A DNA stretch of 64,000 nt from Metarhizium brunneum. Taxonomy: Eukaryota; Ascomycota; Sordariomycetes; Hypocreales; Clavicipitaceae. The position numbers and the translations under genes were made by a program. Under the pieces are notes generated by a model. It was not told where the DNA came from, searched no databases, and saw nothing but the letters and a program-made list of their open reading frames with translations. The stretch lies in contig NC_089426.1 of assembly GCF_013426205.1 (NCBI RefSeq), forward strand, positions 3,596,001 to 3,660,000. The letters are read 5' to 3'. Shown piece after piece: positions 35,568 through 46,649 of this stretch (its first letter is position 1; every line of letters begins with the position of its first letter).

Positions 35568-38500
35568 GACGAGCAGATGGGGTTGAGGACTGTTAGAAAG
35601 GGCAAGGTATGAATGATCCCGACATGAGTCCGGTTACTCTCCAACGTATATCCAGGAAGCGCGCCGTCTTATTAATGAGCTGACAGTCGGAACGTAATTG
35701 TTGTATACAACGCAGTTGGGCGATCAAACACCAGAAGCCTTGTTGGTTGGTGAAGAAGTGTTGTTCAGTCTAAGTTACTGGCCAGTGATACAAAGACCAG
35801 GTAGACCAGGTAGACCAGGTAGACCAGGTAGACCAGGTGAATGGCGATCCCGGGGCGTTTCGACCGGGAATTAGGTACCTCTGCGTAGGTAGTTTCGAGC
35901 TTCCCACGATCGAACACACGGTGTAGGTAACGGCCACCAGGCAGGATCAGAAAAATGATTCCCTTGTGCGACTTATCACGAGCACCGCACGTGAGTGTGT
36001 CCAACCAGCGTCTACGGCGTTTGTCCAAGTCTGGGGGATTTGGGGAGACCCTCGAGCAAGATGTCCGGTTCAACAGATTCTATCACGTAGTCGTCAGGTC
36101 CAGAAGGAAGGAATGACGTGGATACCTAATATGGGGCTACGAGAAGAAGATGAGGGGATAACAAGAAAGGACATCACTGGGAAGTCATGGTAGGGCGAGG
36201 CTCATGGTACCTTATTATACCACAACCCCGGACAGCTGCGTCCAGAAATGTGGAAGGGCATCGGTTCTTGACAAGGGCTCAAGCTGGAGAAGGTACATAC
36301 ATACATTGTAGGTCGCCTGTCGCTTGGCGACATGACGAGGGTTTCCATGGCTGAGGCCAGGCCCCGAATAAGCAAACAACCCAGCGCCATTTTTGAACGA
36401 CGCTGGGCATGGACAAAACGGGTCATTTCGGGCTGTCCTTGGGCCTATTAGCTCTCGCTGGAGGCTCGGTACGGGTGGTTTGCTTTGCCCGAAGAAACAA
36501 TCGGCTTAGAGACGTCTGCGAGTCCGTTTCTCGAAGGCGTTAGCTGGTTGCATGTCATCGACCGACCCAGTCCACACTCCTCGGCGGGGTAATATCGTTA
36601 TCGTAGCCAAATCACAGCCACATGCTGTGGAGGAACGCCGAGGGGGGGCGTTGAGAACCTCCAGAACGCTGGCGGCCCAGACTCAACAGATCAATTGATG
36701 CCACCCATGCATGTCTTCCGATGCGTTAGTGAGGTACCGCGGAGCTAAATGGAGCCTCCAACCGCTATCACGAGAGGTTGGTGGGTTGTGGTAGTGAAGA
36801 TCGGCCTGAGTGTGGCAGCAGCCAAAAGTGGCGGGCAGCCAGAGGCAACTTCATAGTGCCACCGTTCCCTCTAACACGTACTGCCTCGCATTTGAGGCCT
36901 CTGCATGACGCTGGTTGGCACGTCTCAAACAACACAGTGCATGAGTGTCATGACAGAATGTCTAAGTTGTGTATGTATTCCTCAAAGGGGCTTGTGCTGC
37001 TCTTTCCGTGCCACGGCACTCTGCGTACTCCGCATTGTGCGCAATACGCAATCCGCGGGCAAGACTGCAATCCAAGCATCCAGGGTTAAAGAAGGTTCAA
37101 ATGCAACATTGAACATTGAAGCGAATCGTTTGTTCCCGCACCCTAGAACGACAAGGCCCACTGCTTCCACAGTGGAGCCCCCAGGGAAGTGTCTTGCAGC
37201 TAAATGAGGCTATGTGAGCAGCGCCCGCGAGGACTTGGCAGGCTTCATTGTCCACTGCTGCTGAACATGGAAACTGGATGTGGGCACATCAGCTCCATGC
37301 CTCACACGGTGCTGCCCTAGCCGGTGAGAATCTATGATGTAGTTTGGCGGTCACCATCAAGGCGGTATCGACGGCAGTCGCTTGTTCAGAGAAATCGCCG
37401 TCATGCTATTCCAAATCTGAGTTTCACGCTGTCCTCGTGCCGCATTTCCCACTAGATGGATGCGTTGCCAGACCACACGATGGCGAAGGCGCCTACATGT
37501 GTTGCGCCCCCCTGGCTCGATTCTTTGCTCTTCTGGATGTGCCAGAAGTTCCGCTTTGCGCAGCCATGCGACTGATGAAAATGCCCGTCCAATCGACGTT
37601 TGCTCTTTGTTGCAGCCAACATGGCAGCCTCTCCAGTCTAGTTCCAGTTCCATGTTTGGAGCGTTGCCACGCGTCCACTGTAGGCGCCTTACTGGCTACC
37701 CGGTGCTCAAAGAGAGAATTGATCCAACGTTGCCTCGATGCGCTTACATGTTAGTCTTCGCCAGCACAGGAGCTGGTAGAGGAATTGCAAATATACAGAT
37801 GTGGCTGCAGAATGTTGTGAGATATGCTCACCAATCTTGCTAGCTTCTGACGCATCGCGATGCGTTCATGGCGTATTACGTCGTTTGTTGCGGTTCTCTA
37901 GCTTGTAACGGAGTACGACCAGGCACACTATGTTGGTGTCACTAGTAGAGCCCTACTTGATATAGTGCTTGCACCATCACTTGGATAAGTCAAAAAGCTT
38001 GAAAAAAGAAGAAAAAAAAATAACCTTAATTAAAACGGTACCCGAGGCGTCTCTGTCCCGAAAATTTTGGCGGTTTGAATCGCGATTGATAGTCTTCTGA
38101 GACGGGTCGATCTGCGTTTCGTGCTCTGTTTGTGCGTGATGAAACAAAGTGAGTGATTGTTTTGATGTGATACGCGATGCTGAGTGGCCAAGGCACATGC
38201 AGCTCTGTCTGAGCGCAAGGCATATCAATGCAGCCCTCTGGGCACAACTCAGCTGGAGCCAAGAAAGCCTAGCTATATTTGACCTGGGACAGTACATTGA
38301 CAGCACTGATATCAGCGAGGCGAGCGAAGTTCAGAATATCCTATGAGTCATGTTGTCATGGTATTGCATTGCCAGCTCATACTCCGTACAGCTGGATAAA
38401 TGTTATGCTGTAGCACTGGAATTGCTTGCAAAGTATACAAGCAAGCGAGTATTGTGCTGTCGATAGACGTAAGGATACGGAGTGCTTGGTAAGGTAACTA

Positions 38501-38943
38501 CTTAAGTAAATACCTAAAGTAGGTAGCTAGGGTAGATTAGGTAGATGGGCTGTTGACCAGAAAGTAATCTCATCAAATATACCAATACTATGATCAAAAT
38601 AATTGCAGCACAGAGGATGGGAGAGATCCGCACTCAGCCTGCTCAGCGTGTAGCCTGGTACCCAAACCCAGGTACAGTGGTGTACTTGTACTGTCTGCAT
38701 GTGGACAATGGAGGGGCACCTTCCGCGTGGTCGTTAATTGGCAGAACCTTCAAGCGCGTCTCCCCAACGCGTTAGCCAATACACACAGTCTCGTCCGTGC
38801 AAACTTACTGCTTCTGACAGGACCAAACGACGTCGAAACAATCGCGCGTGGGAGCTTGTACGGACCCTACGAAGTCGAATAACTCAAAGTTTCAAATAGC
38901 AATAAGCAACGCTGCTTCTTTTTAGCAGCGATCCGCCTTTGCA
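35568..38943. other. 3.4-kb gene-poor stretch upstream of nse4
   Basis: No coding frame is convincing; frames such as 37344-37754 (+) lack a regular start and motifs. It contains a 9-bp tandem repeat (35794-35838), the motif TACTCCGTA at 38380-38388 and the palindrome TACTTAAGTA at 38499-38508 within a TACCT/AGGTA-rich patch (38495-38545). Confidence 0.45.
35794..35838. repeat. 9-bp tandem repeat (AGACCAGGT)5
   Basis: Five perfect head-to-tail copies of AGACCAGGT. It lies ~230 bp upstream of the start of the proline-rich protein gene, so it may sit in its promoter. Confidence 0.9.
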
Positions 38944-40387
38944 ATGCCAATACGCGTCGGTGGACGGTCCGGGGACAACCATTCTCAGAGGGCATCACCA
39001 TCCCCTTCGCAAACACCAACTTCCACGAGGCGTGGCCTAGCGGTCCGACAGAAGCTTGACAGGCGAAGTGCGTCTGGAACTAAAAGGAAGCGAACAAATA
39101 CCGTCACATCAGAACCGCTCAGTACCCGCCGGAGAACTCTGGACGCAGGGACCGATGAAGACAGTGGCCCAGGCGAAAGCGACTTCGAAGATGTTTATGA
39201 TCCTGACCAGCCCCTTCAAGAACGCCGGGTTGTGCAACAAGGGCTGAGAGATCTTCTAAAGGGAATTTCCGAAAACTCGGAGGAATTCTTGAAAGGCGAC
39301 TCACGGGGCTTGCACGAGACCATTTTGAAAGCCAATGAACTCTCCAAACAGTTGAAACAGACCACCGAAGCCACAATCGATTCACGCCTGCTCGTGAGCA
39401 CCACTGATCTGTCTTATCGAAAAACGTTGCGTCTCACCCAGGGCAGCCTTTCGCAAGGTATAGATGTGGATGAACTTGTTTCCAAGGCGATCACATATAT
39501 GCGACAGGGTAGTGGGATCGCCGATGACAATGCGCCAGAGCTATCGAGCACGCAGCGGCAACGCAGAACCGTATCACGGCGCAGGGGTCATGGCGATGAT
39601 GATGACGACGACGACGACGACGAAATAGGAGATGAGGGCGACATGATGAACTGGCCGCACCTTGGCCATTTTGCTTGCTTGCCACATATTCGACGACCCG
39701 CCGTTCCAGGATTCCTATTAGGACCAATGTCTGTTGAGAAGAAAGCCCGCAAGATTGCTAAGCGGACTGCTCCCTTTCGACCCAATAACTTGACAGAGAC
39801 TCGACCCGAGGTGCTCAACGTTGAGGAATTAGCAAAGAGGGAGAATGATTTGACGGCGATATGCGGCAAGATTTTACAACATTTGCACAAAGTTCAGATT
39901 GAGACACAAAAAGTCGTTGAAGATTTGATCGACGATGATATGGAAGCGGATGAACAAACAAGAATTATGCACCAGCACGGGCTTCGCAGCACTGGAGGAA
40001 TAGATTTGATGCGTTTTGTTGTCAACCCAAAGTCTTTTGGACAGACGGTTGAAAATATATTCTACGTTAGCTTTCTCATTAGAGATGGGCGCGTCAAGGT
40101 CGATTTTGACGAGTTCGACCTTCCTGCATTAGGTACGTTCTATGAACATGTCGTCCAAGTAGTGACGTGCGGCTGATACGAACGCCCTCAAACTAGAACC
40201 TGTTGAACGGGAGCCAGAAGATGACGGAACCCAACGTCATGGGGCGTCAAAGCACCAAGCAGTAATATCCATGGATGAAGGGATTTGGCGTCAGATTATA
40301 GATGTGTTCGACATTACGGAGCCCATGATAAGTCATCGGAGAGAGACTACACATTCTGGGCCGGGTGCTCGTGGTTGGTATAGCTAA
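38944..40387 (+). CDS. nse4: Nse4, kleisin subunit of the SMC5-SMC6 complex
   Basis: Two exons, 38944-40132 and 40197-40387, joined at phase 1 over a 64-nt intron (donor GTACGT, acceptor ACTAG); 459 aa. A basic Ser/Arg-rich N-terminus is followed by the Nse4 N-terminal region (about residues 85-205, with the segment [20 protein letters not shown]) and, near residue 355, the C-terminal Nse4 block [20 protein letters not shown] then [18 protein letters not shown]. Nse4 (yeast Qri2) is the kleisin that bridges the Smc5 and Smc6 heads with Nse1 and Nse3 in chromosome repair and resolution. A run of nine aspartates (near residues 219-227) lies between the two conserved blocks. The ATG is the first in frame after an upstream stop-rich stretch. 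Confidence 0.9.
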
Positions 40388-40929
40388 TGTTGGGTCTTGG
40401 TGTCAATATTTGGGCATGGCGAAAAGGTTTTGTATGAAAGGGCTTTGTGCACAAATGTACAGTGAATGATGGTGGAATGAATAGATCACTTGTGTCTTGC
40501 TTTTTGGCAAGCACGGATATACGCTTAGCGTTCTGGCCCATGCTCTCGATACCACAAAGATGAACATTGTTTTTTGCCGGAAAAGATGGATCTCCTTCTT
40601 GAGTTTCGCTTGCAGAGCCTTTGCTACGGACGGTATTATGGCCATGAAGCGCCTCGGTCTGCATTCACTTGTCCTTTGTTTTCTCTTCTAACACTCACTG
40701 CTCAGTCAGGCTGGAAAGGAATGTGAATGCAGTTAACAAAGGCAATCTCAGGGAATTTGGTCGGTTGGTGCTTCCAATCAAACCAACATTCATCCGATGA
40801 GACGGCAACGCTCTGTTTAATTTAAAGACTCAGAAACGCTCACCCACTCTTCTTGTTGTTCTGGACTTGCGATCAAAATGTCGCATCACCCGAAACTTGC
40901 TAAATCGTCACGACAATCAAAAGACGAGA
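40388..40929. other. Intergenic, nse4 to membrane-protein gene
   Basis: 3' region of nse4, then a promoter. No gene seen. An ATG at 40878 in good context (TCAAAATGTCG) opens a 49-codon frame that is out of frame with the downstream long frame. Confidence 0.5.
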
Positions 40930-41133
40930 ATGCCGACCAGCGTGGGCCAAGACAAGGACGACAAGTCGCCGGAGGAACCTCCTGCCAGCTCGCAAGGACT
41001 CTCTGCGTCGGCACTTGCTGGGGATGACGATGCTAATAATGCCCACTTGAAGAGAGCTTGGCCGGAGTTTACGTCGGAGCCTGGCGAAGAGTCCAGGTCC
41101 AAGGTTCAACGCCCGTACGACGGCGGAGACTAA
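40930..41133 (+). pseudogene. Upstream in-frame segment ending in TAA
   Basis: Open from ATG 40930 to TAA at 41131-41133, in exactly the same frame as the long frame that follows. Between the TAA and the next in-frame ATG (41302) the frame stays open with the same hydrophilic, disordered character. So one codon alone separates this segment from the larger protein. It could be a true N-terminus with a nonsense change, a part whose TAA is removed by an intron I could not fix, or simply a leader. Phase-compatible but weak intron options exist (donor GTACGA at 41115 with the CCAG acceptor ending at 41198). Confidence 0.4.
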
Positions 41134-41301
41134 GCAGAGCCAAAAGTTGATCTCGACACTAGTCCTCCTGAAAGAGTTCAAATCGAAGTCGACCCCAGAA
41201 ACAGCAGAGATTCCAGAAGCGCCGCCGAGACTTCAACCAACACTACGCAGCGACATGACCCTGAATATTTCAGGGAATCCTGGACGAACGTCCAGAACGC
41301 C

Positions 41302-43398
41302 ATGAACGAATGCGCACCTGATCTACACCACTTGCGACACAATGAAGAGCCCATGTATTTGAGGCGGGAGGACTTCGAGCTTCCTGCGAATCTGTGCAAA
41401 TACACATCAGACTTGGTGTCGACGGCCAAGGGGGCGGCGCCGGATCCGCAACCTAACGACAGTGATACAGTCGAGGGTCTAAAACGCCTCGCTCTGGCTC
41501 AAAGGACTCTCATTGAGCATATTTCCAAGCCTCTGGAAATGCTGCGCTTTTACGTCGACGCATGGCATCTCAGGGCTGCTGATGATGAGAAAAGACCAGG
41601 GGCTGACGTGGGACTCGATCCTACGGTTCCAACACCACGACAGGCTGAGATGGAGGCCTTTTTGGACCTTACACGCCAGCACAACAAACTGAACGAAGAA
41701 TATGCTCAACTATGCGTACATGCCCGGCGGCAGCGACCAGAGCCAACGTCTTCGAAAACTAGGCCTTCATGGGACTGGCCGCAAGCAAAGAGAGTGTGTC
41801 CTGCCTGTCGCCAGAAGTTTGAGATACAGGCCAAAGAAAAAGAAGAGGGGGAAGGAAAGATATGCGTGAATGCTTCCGATGAGGAGGATCAGTCCATCGC
41901 CTCGTCTCCTATGCTGTCTGTCCCATCATCGAGAAATGGAAAGCCGGTCGCGGTGGGAGGTGCCATGACAGAGTACATGGCCGGGCTGGAGGAGTGGACG
42001 GATGAAGCGGCTACATTCAGTGAAGAGCAGGCCAGACTTTTACAACAACCGCTCTACATATCCCCTACAGATTCTCCGAGGAACTCTGTCGCACAACTCC
42101 AAGAGGAACCAGAAATACTGGAATCCACGCCGCTTTATCCTCTGGCCCCAAGCCCACCTCCGGCCTCAAATGCTTACACGAGAAGACGTCGCACCGACGC
42201 AGAAGGGGAATCTCAGTCGCACTATGTTCCTGATGACACGTCTTCGGTTGCAAGCTTCCCGGAAAGTTACGGCCTACACCAAGAAGACTCGCCACAGTCT
42301 AGGCGTGAACAGTACTGGGAAGATTGCTTACGCCAGGAGTGTAAGAAGAAGGAATACTGGAGGGGGATGTATGACGAGTTGGCAGAGAGACATGAAAACG
42401 CAGCCAAGAGCAATGAAAAGTGGGCGAAACTGTATAACTGCCTGGCTAGGCGGTGGGAAAACCTGACGGAGATGCATGAGGAGACCACCACGAGGTTTGA
42501 GAGGGAAATGCACATTCACAACACAGTGATGGAGGTATATGTTACAAACGCGGTCGAGGTGGATTGGACACGAAGCTCAAGCCAGTCAAGGAGCAATGAC
42601 AGGAGGAGCATGTCACCACCGCTGAGCCCCAGAGGAACACCATCTCCAATGACTGTTCCGACGTCATTGGACTCAACTGAGGCTAGCCAATGGGCAAGTA
42701 TTGAGCCTAGAGCTTGTGGTACTGCTTCTCAGCGAGCCCAGGGCACGGCTGGGGTCGAGAAAGGCCCTGTTGCTACTGCTCGACCTCGAAATGAACCTCA
42801 GAACAAGTTGTTTCAGGCAGAGGCCGCGATGGTTCGCGAGAGACGAAGTGCGCCCGGAGTTGCACAGGCATTGTCCTTTTCAGACTTTGTCGAAAACCAA
42901 TGCCGGTCGTGGGTTGCCATCTGCGACTTCCTATGGTCTTTCATCCTCCCAGTGCGGCAACCAGCCATCCTGGTATCAAGCGCAGATGGTTCTTCTTCGC
43001 CAATACAAGTCTCTCGACAAACGGGCCGCAACGCTGAGATGAGCATGCCGTGGAGTGCTTTTTTCAACGTACTCACCCACATCGTCTTACTATTCGGTAT
43101 CCAAACCTGGATCGCGTGTGCCAAGGAACGAAACACGTGGTTGCACGCAAACAACATCAAGCCAACGACTTTACTCTCCATGTATGCTCGTGGAGAGAGG
43201 TCCTTTTGGCCAGGCCTGCATGACGGACTGTTGACGGGCGCAGAGGTGAGTATGCTGGCGAAGTGGATTCTCTTGAATTCGCGACGTGTTTTGGAGCTTT
43301 TGGCCCGGGTGGTGCAGGGACTTGATTTGGCTAATCAAGAAAGCATGAGGGTTTTGGTGCTCGGGGCTGTGGTGTTGATGTTTGCGAGAATTGGATAA
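41302..43398 (+). CDS. Unrecognised fungal membrane protein with coiled-coil region
   Basis: 698 aa from the first ATG after the in-frame TAA at 41131. The N-terminal third is hydrophilic with helical stretches and one CPAC pair (residues ~170-173). The middle is disordered and Ser/Pro-rich. Residues ~335-420 are rich in Glu, Lys, Arg, Trp and Tyr (for example WEDCLRQECKKKEYWRGMYD) and look like a coiled coil. Near the C-terminus are hydrophobic segments at about 590-608 (FFNVLTHIVLLFGIQTWIAC) and at the very end (VLVLGAVVLMFARIG), suggesting membrane attachment. I recognise no family and no catalytic motif. The true start may be further upstream (40878 or 40930) if an intron removes the TAA; the 3' part is secure. 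Confidence 0.7.
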   Translation: MNECAPDLHHLRHNEEPMYLRREDFELPANLCKYTSDLVSTAKGAAPDPQPNDSDTVEGLKRLALAQRTLIEHISKPLEMLRFYVDAWHLRAADDEKRPGADVGLDPTVPTPRQAEMEAFLDLTRQHNKLNEEYAQLCVHARRQRPEPTSSKTRPSWDWPQAKRVCPACRQKFEIQAKEKEEGEGKICVNASDEEDQSIASSPMLSVPSSRNGKPVAVGGAMTEYMAGLEEWTDEAATFSEEQARLLQQPLYISPTDSPRNSVAQLQEEPEILESTPLYPLAPSPPPASNAYTRRRRTDAEGESQSHYVPDDTSSVASFPESYGLHQEDSPQSRREQYWEDCLRQECKKKEYWRGMYDELAERHENAAKSNEKWAKLYNCLARRWENLTEMHEETTTRFEREMHIHNTVMEVYVTNAVEVDWTRSSSQSRSNDRRSMSPPLSPRGTPSPMTVPTSLDSTEASQWASIEPRACGTASQRAQGTAGVEKGPVATARPRNEPQNKLFQAEAAMVRERRSAPGVAQALSFSDFVENQCRSWVAICDFLWSFILPVRQPAILVSSADGSSSPIQVSRQTGRNAEMSMPWSAFFNVLTHIVLLFGIQTWIACAKERNTWLHANNIKPTTLLSMYARGERSFWPGLHDGLLTGAEVSMLAKWILLNSRRVLELLARVVQGLDLANQESMRVLVLGAVVLMFARIG

Positions 43399-43757
43399 TA
43401 TGTAACTATGGGGGTGGGTGTTGGTACAGCCCAATACTGTGTTACCAGATGTTGTGCCTGCACGATACTTGTATCATGCTTGTATTATCATTTGACATGA
43501 GAGGGAAGCAAAAAAAAAAGTTAATAAAAAAAGTTAATGGGGGTGAGTGTTGAGTCTGGTGTTTCTATGGGAGACGGAAGGAAGGTACGGAGTAATATGT
43601 GGAGTCAATTTCCCGACAGGCACAGAGTACTATAGGCATTATGTGCCTTGTACTTTGCACTTAAGGACATGACGACTTCGCTGCTGGCCCCGAGTTTCAC
43701 TGAAGATACTAGTATTTCTATCAATGATATTTAAATCCCTCCACGTTACTCTGCAAA

Positions 43758-43781
43758 TATGCAAGTATGCAAGTATGCAAG
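43758..43781. repeat. 8-bp tandem repeat (TATGCAAG)3
   Basis: Three perfect copies of TATGCAAG in non-coding DNA. Confidence 0.85.
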
Positions 43782-44100
43782 CGCCGTTCAATGACAATCA
43801 AAACGATACGCTACAGCAGCCATAGGCGGGTTCTAGATCCAAACGCCACTTTGCATGCGAACTGTCAGGGCGCCTCGCGTTGCACGGGAATCAGGCCATC
43901 TGCATAGCACTTCACCTGCAGTTCGCCTTCAAATCGAATGCCTGAGCCATCATTCGCCCCACGTACAATGCATATTTGGAGCGACATGCAAGCAAGCAAG
44001 CATTGTGGCTGCATCCACCACATCCCACAGATCGAAGCCGTCAAGGACAAACTCCAAAGGCCGACCCCTGCCTCTGCGCCAACTATTCCTCCATGTTTGG

Positions 44101-44126
44101 TCCGCATTCGTCCGCATTCGTCCGCG
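44101..44126. repeat. 10-bp tandem repeat TCCGCATTCG
   Basis: Two full copies and a partial third copy in non-coding DNA. Confidence 0.75.
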
Positions 44127-44900
44127 CCATCTGACACGACGAACGAGCCTGACACGATCAACCTGCGGCGTCAGTGTAATTTGATCAGACGGCAGCCCCG
44201 ATTACTGCTACGTACTACTAACTGGAGCCTCGGCTCAGCAGACGGATTTGAGAGTTACAAATACTAATAACCGGCAGTGTCTTCCATGCTCGGACGGGCT
44301 CCACGGCGGCGGGCCCTTGTACGAGACGAAGGTGCTGATGTCATGATCCCGCCTCGTTTAAGCTCCATGGGATCACGACATTAAACTCTTGAGCGCAATT
44401 CCCGTCTCGCCTCCAGTGTGGCTCCCCTGCCAGGTTGCCACGGTCAATCCCTCTGGCGCTTCGCCGCAGCCACTTTTTTTTGCGATATCTCGGCAGCGTC
44501 GCCGGGACTGCGTGTTTACCCGCATAATTTGGAATTTGGAATTTTGGACTTCTCCATGTTGTCGGCGTCGCCACGCTCTCGGCCGTTGAAGACGAGCCAA
44601 CTTGGCAACTACGTTATTATTAAGACGCTTAACAATACTAGTAGCTTGTATCTGCTGAGGCGCAGGGGCACAAGTTGCGTCATTGATGATTACATTTTAG
44701 GTTCGCGGCAGAGACGGTTAAATAGTCCTGGTGTCGCTCCATTGACTTTGCTGCGTCGCAACTGCACGCAGCAGCAGCAGCTACAACACCACCACCAAAA
44801 TCGTCACCGTTACTTGCGTACTTCCTCTCGCCCTCGTATACATCTAGGACCGTCAGGGAACAATAGCACTTTAGCTTTTACAACCGCAAGCGCACACAAC

Positions 44901-45792
44901 ATGTCGGCGGACCTCATCCCGGCCAACCCGGCAGACCTTATGGTCATCCGCAATGTCACGCCCAACATTGCGACTTTCTCAGTGCCATTTTCGCGATTTG
45001 GCAGGATCAAGATTGGTGGCCGTGGCACCCTTGGTATGTCCCAACTTGCCCGCGGAACCCCTCTTTATTCACAACGTAGCATTATTGTACTGACCCAGCC
45101 CCGTAGTCAAGCTCACATCCGGCAACCTCGCCGTCTTCTCTCCCGTCGCCCTCACAGAAGAAACCAGGGCCAAAGTCAACGAGTTCGGCGGCAACGTAGG
45201 CTACATTGTCGCTCTCGACTTTGAGCACCACATCTTCATCTCCGAATGGGCCAAGCAATGGCCCAATGCCAAAATCATTGGCCCCGAGGGTCTTCCCGAG
45301 AAGCGCGCCAAGCAGCTCAAGGATCCTAAAATCAACGACGACAACTTTGCCGTTATTTTCAAAAAGGACGGCAAGCGCGACGTCAAAATCAGCCAAGAGT
45401 TTGATGCCGATTTCGACTACGAGTACGTCGATGGCCATGCAAACAAGGAAATCGTCTTCAACTACAAGCCAGACAAGGTCCTCATCGAGGCCGACCTGCT
45501 GTTCAATCTGCCCGCCACCGAGCAGTACAGCAAGGTGCCCGAGTCGCAGAGACCGGGTGGTTTTCTTGACAAGCTATTCCGAGGCGTGCAGAACACCGAG
45601 GGAGATGCGACCTGGGCCAAGCGGTTTAATTGGTATCTTGCCAAGGACCGCAACAGCATGAATGAGAGCCTCAAGGTGATTGCGCAGTGGGATTTTACAA
45701 CATTGATTCCTTGCCACGGCGATGTTATTGAGGGTAATGCGAAGGAGGTGTTTGACAAGATCTTTGAGTGGAACTTGCGTGGCAAGATGTAA
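44901..45792 (+). CDS. DUF4336 / metallo-beta-lactamase-like protein
   Basis: Two exons, 44901-45033 and 45107-45792, joined at phase 1 over a 73-nt intron; 272 aa. The N-terminus (IPANPADLMVIRNVTPNIAT then FSVPFSRFGRIKIGGRGTLV) and the following strand GNLAVFSPVALTEE match the pattern of DUF4336 proteins, which have a beta-lactamase-like fold. The usual HxHxDH zinc motif is absent; DFEHHIFISEW stands in the matching place, and IPCHGDVIEG near the C-terminus may be the later metal-binding histidine region. These proteins are widespread in fungi and bacteria with no settled function. Family call fairly sure, metal binding and activity unknown. Confidence 0.82.
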
Positions 45793-46649
45793 TTTTGGCA
45801 GGGAATCGAGTTGCAATGGAGTGAAGGGGCGTTTGGTGATGGCTTATACGGAGTAGAGTTGACGGTGCGCAACATTGAACATAGAGGGGCCGTGCGAACG
45901 CAATGAAGGGTGGTGAGGGGATGTACGTAGTCTGGTAGATACCCGAGATGAAATATGTTTAATACACCAGGTTTTTATCTAGCCAATATTGTGCTTTGCT
46001 TCCACACGTTCAAGGCTCAACTGGCCGTGATGGCAGTTGCGCAGAGGCTGATGAGCTTATCCGGGTAGAGGTTGTGCTGAGTTCCAAAGCCTAGACGAGG
46101 AGGGCGAGATACAAAGGCCCAAACCCTAACCTCTGGCGTTTGGTGCTGAGTACGGATTATTCGTTCAAGATATCAAATCGTTCTTTAACTCGGACCTTGC
46201 CAAGATACACTCGCGAAGTATTTCAGAGAAGCACCTACACATTCTTAGCCGGCCTGTCAGCGCTCCACTCCAGAGAGCTGACGACGTACATGCCCCCGAG
46301 CTGCATCTACATGATCTCGGCGTCGTATTTATTGAAAAATGACGGCGTGCCGGTTGGTCACTGTCGTGCAAGCAGGGATTGCATCAGGGTCAAGTGACGG
46401 GCAGGACAATTAACTACCCTCCGTTTTGGGAAGCCGTGTCTCGCTTTGTCAGGACAAACGGTTCTTTTGGCACCCCAACCTCGTTTACATCAAGAAGTTC
46501 GCTCCCCTCACCGCGCCCATAGAAACCGTTCCCTATCTCGTTAGCTACCTGAGAAAATTGTAGGGCAGAAAAAGCCCCACGAGCCATTGGGCAGCTAAAT
46601 TGGTTTTTCTCTGTTTCCACAGCTTTGTGTGCCCACTGCGACTGCGATA
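45793..46649. other. Intergenic, DUF4336 gene to GPI-protein gene
   Basis: Non-coding. Contains TACGGAGTA at 45847-45855 close to the stop of the DUF4336 gene, probably in its 3' UTR. No gene seen. Confidence 0.5.

Larger units (their letters stand above)
43399..44900. other. Intergenic, membrane-protein gene to DUF4336 gene
   Basis: No gene supported. It holds TACGGAGTA (43586-43594), an 8-bp tandem repeat (43758-43781) and a 10-bp repeat (44101-44126). The last ~150 bases (CAG- and CAC-rich) should be the leader of the DUF4336 gene. Confidence 0.5.

Noticed and set aside
44418..45224. 268-codon plus-strand frame over the start of the DUF4336 gene
   Set aside because: Runs through the intron of the DUF4336 gene in another frame; the in-phase two-exon model explains the region.
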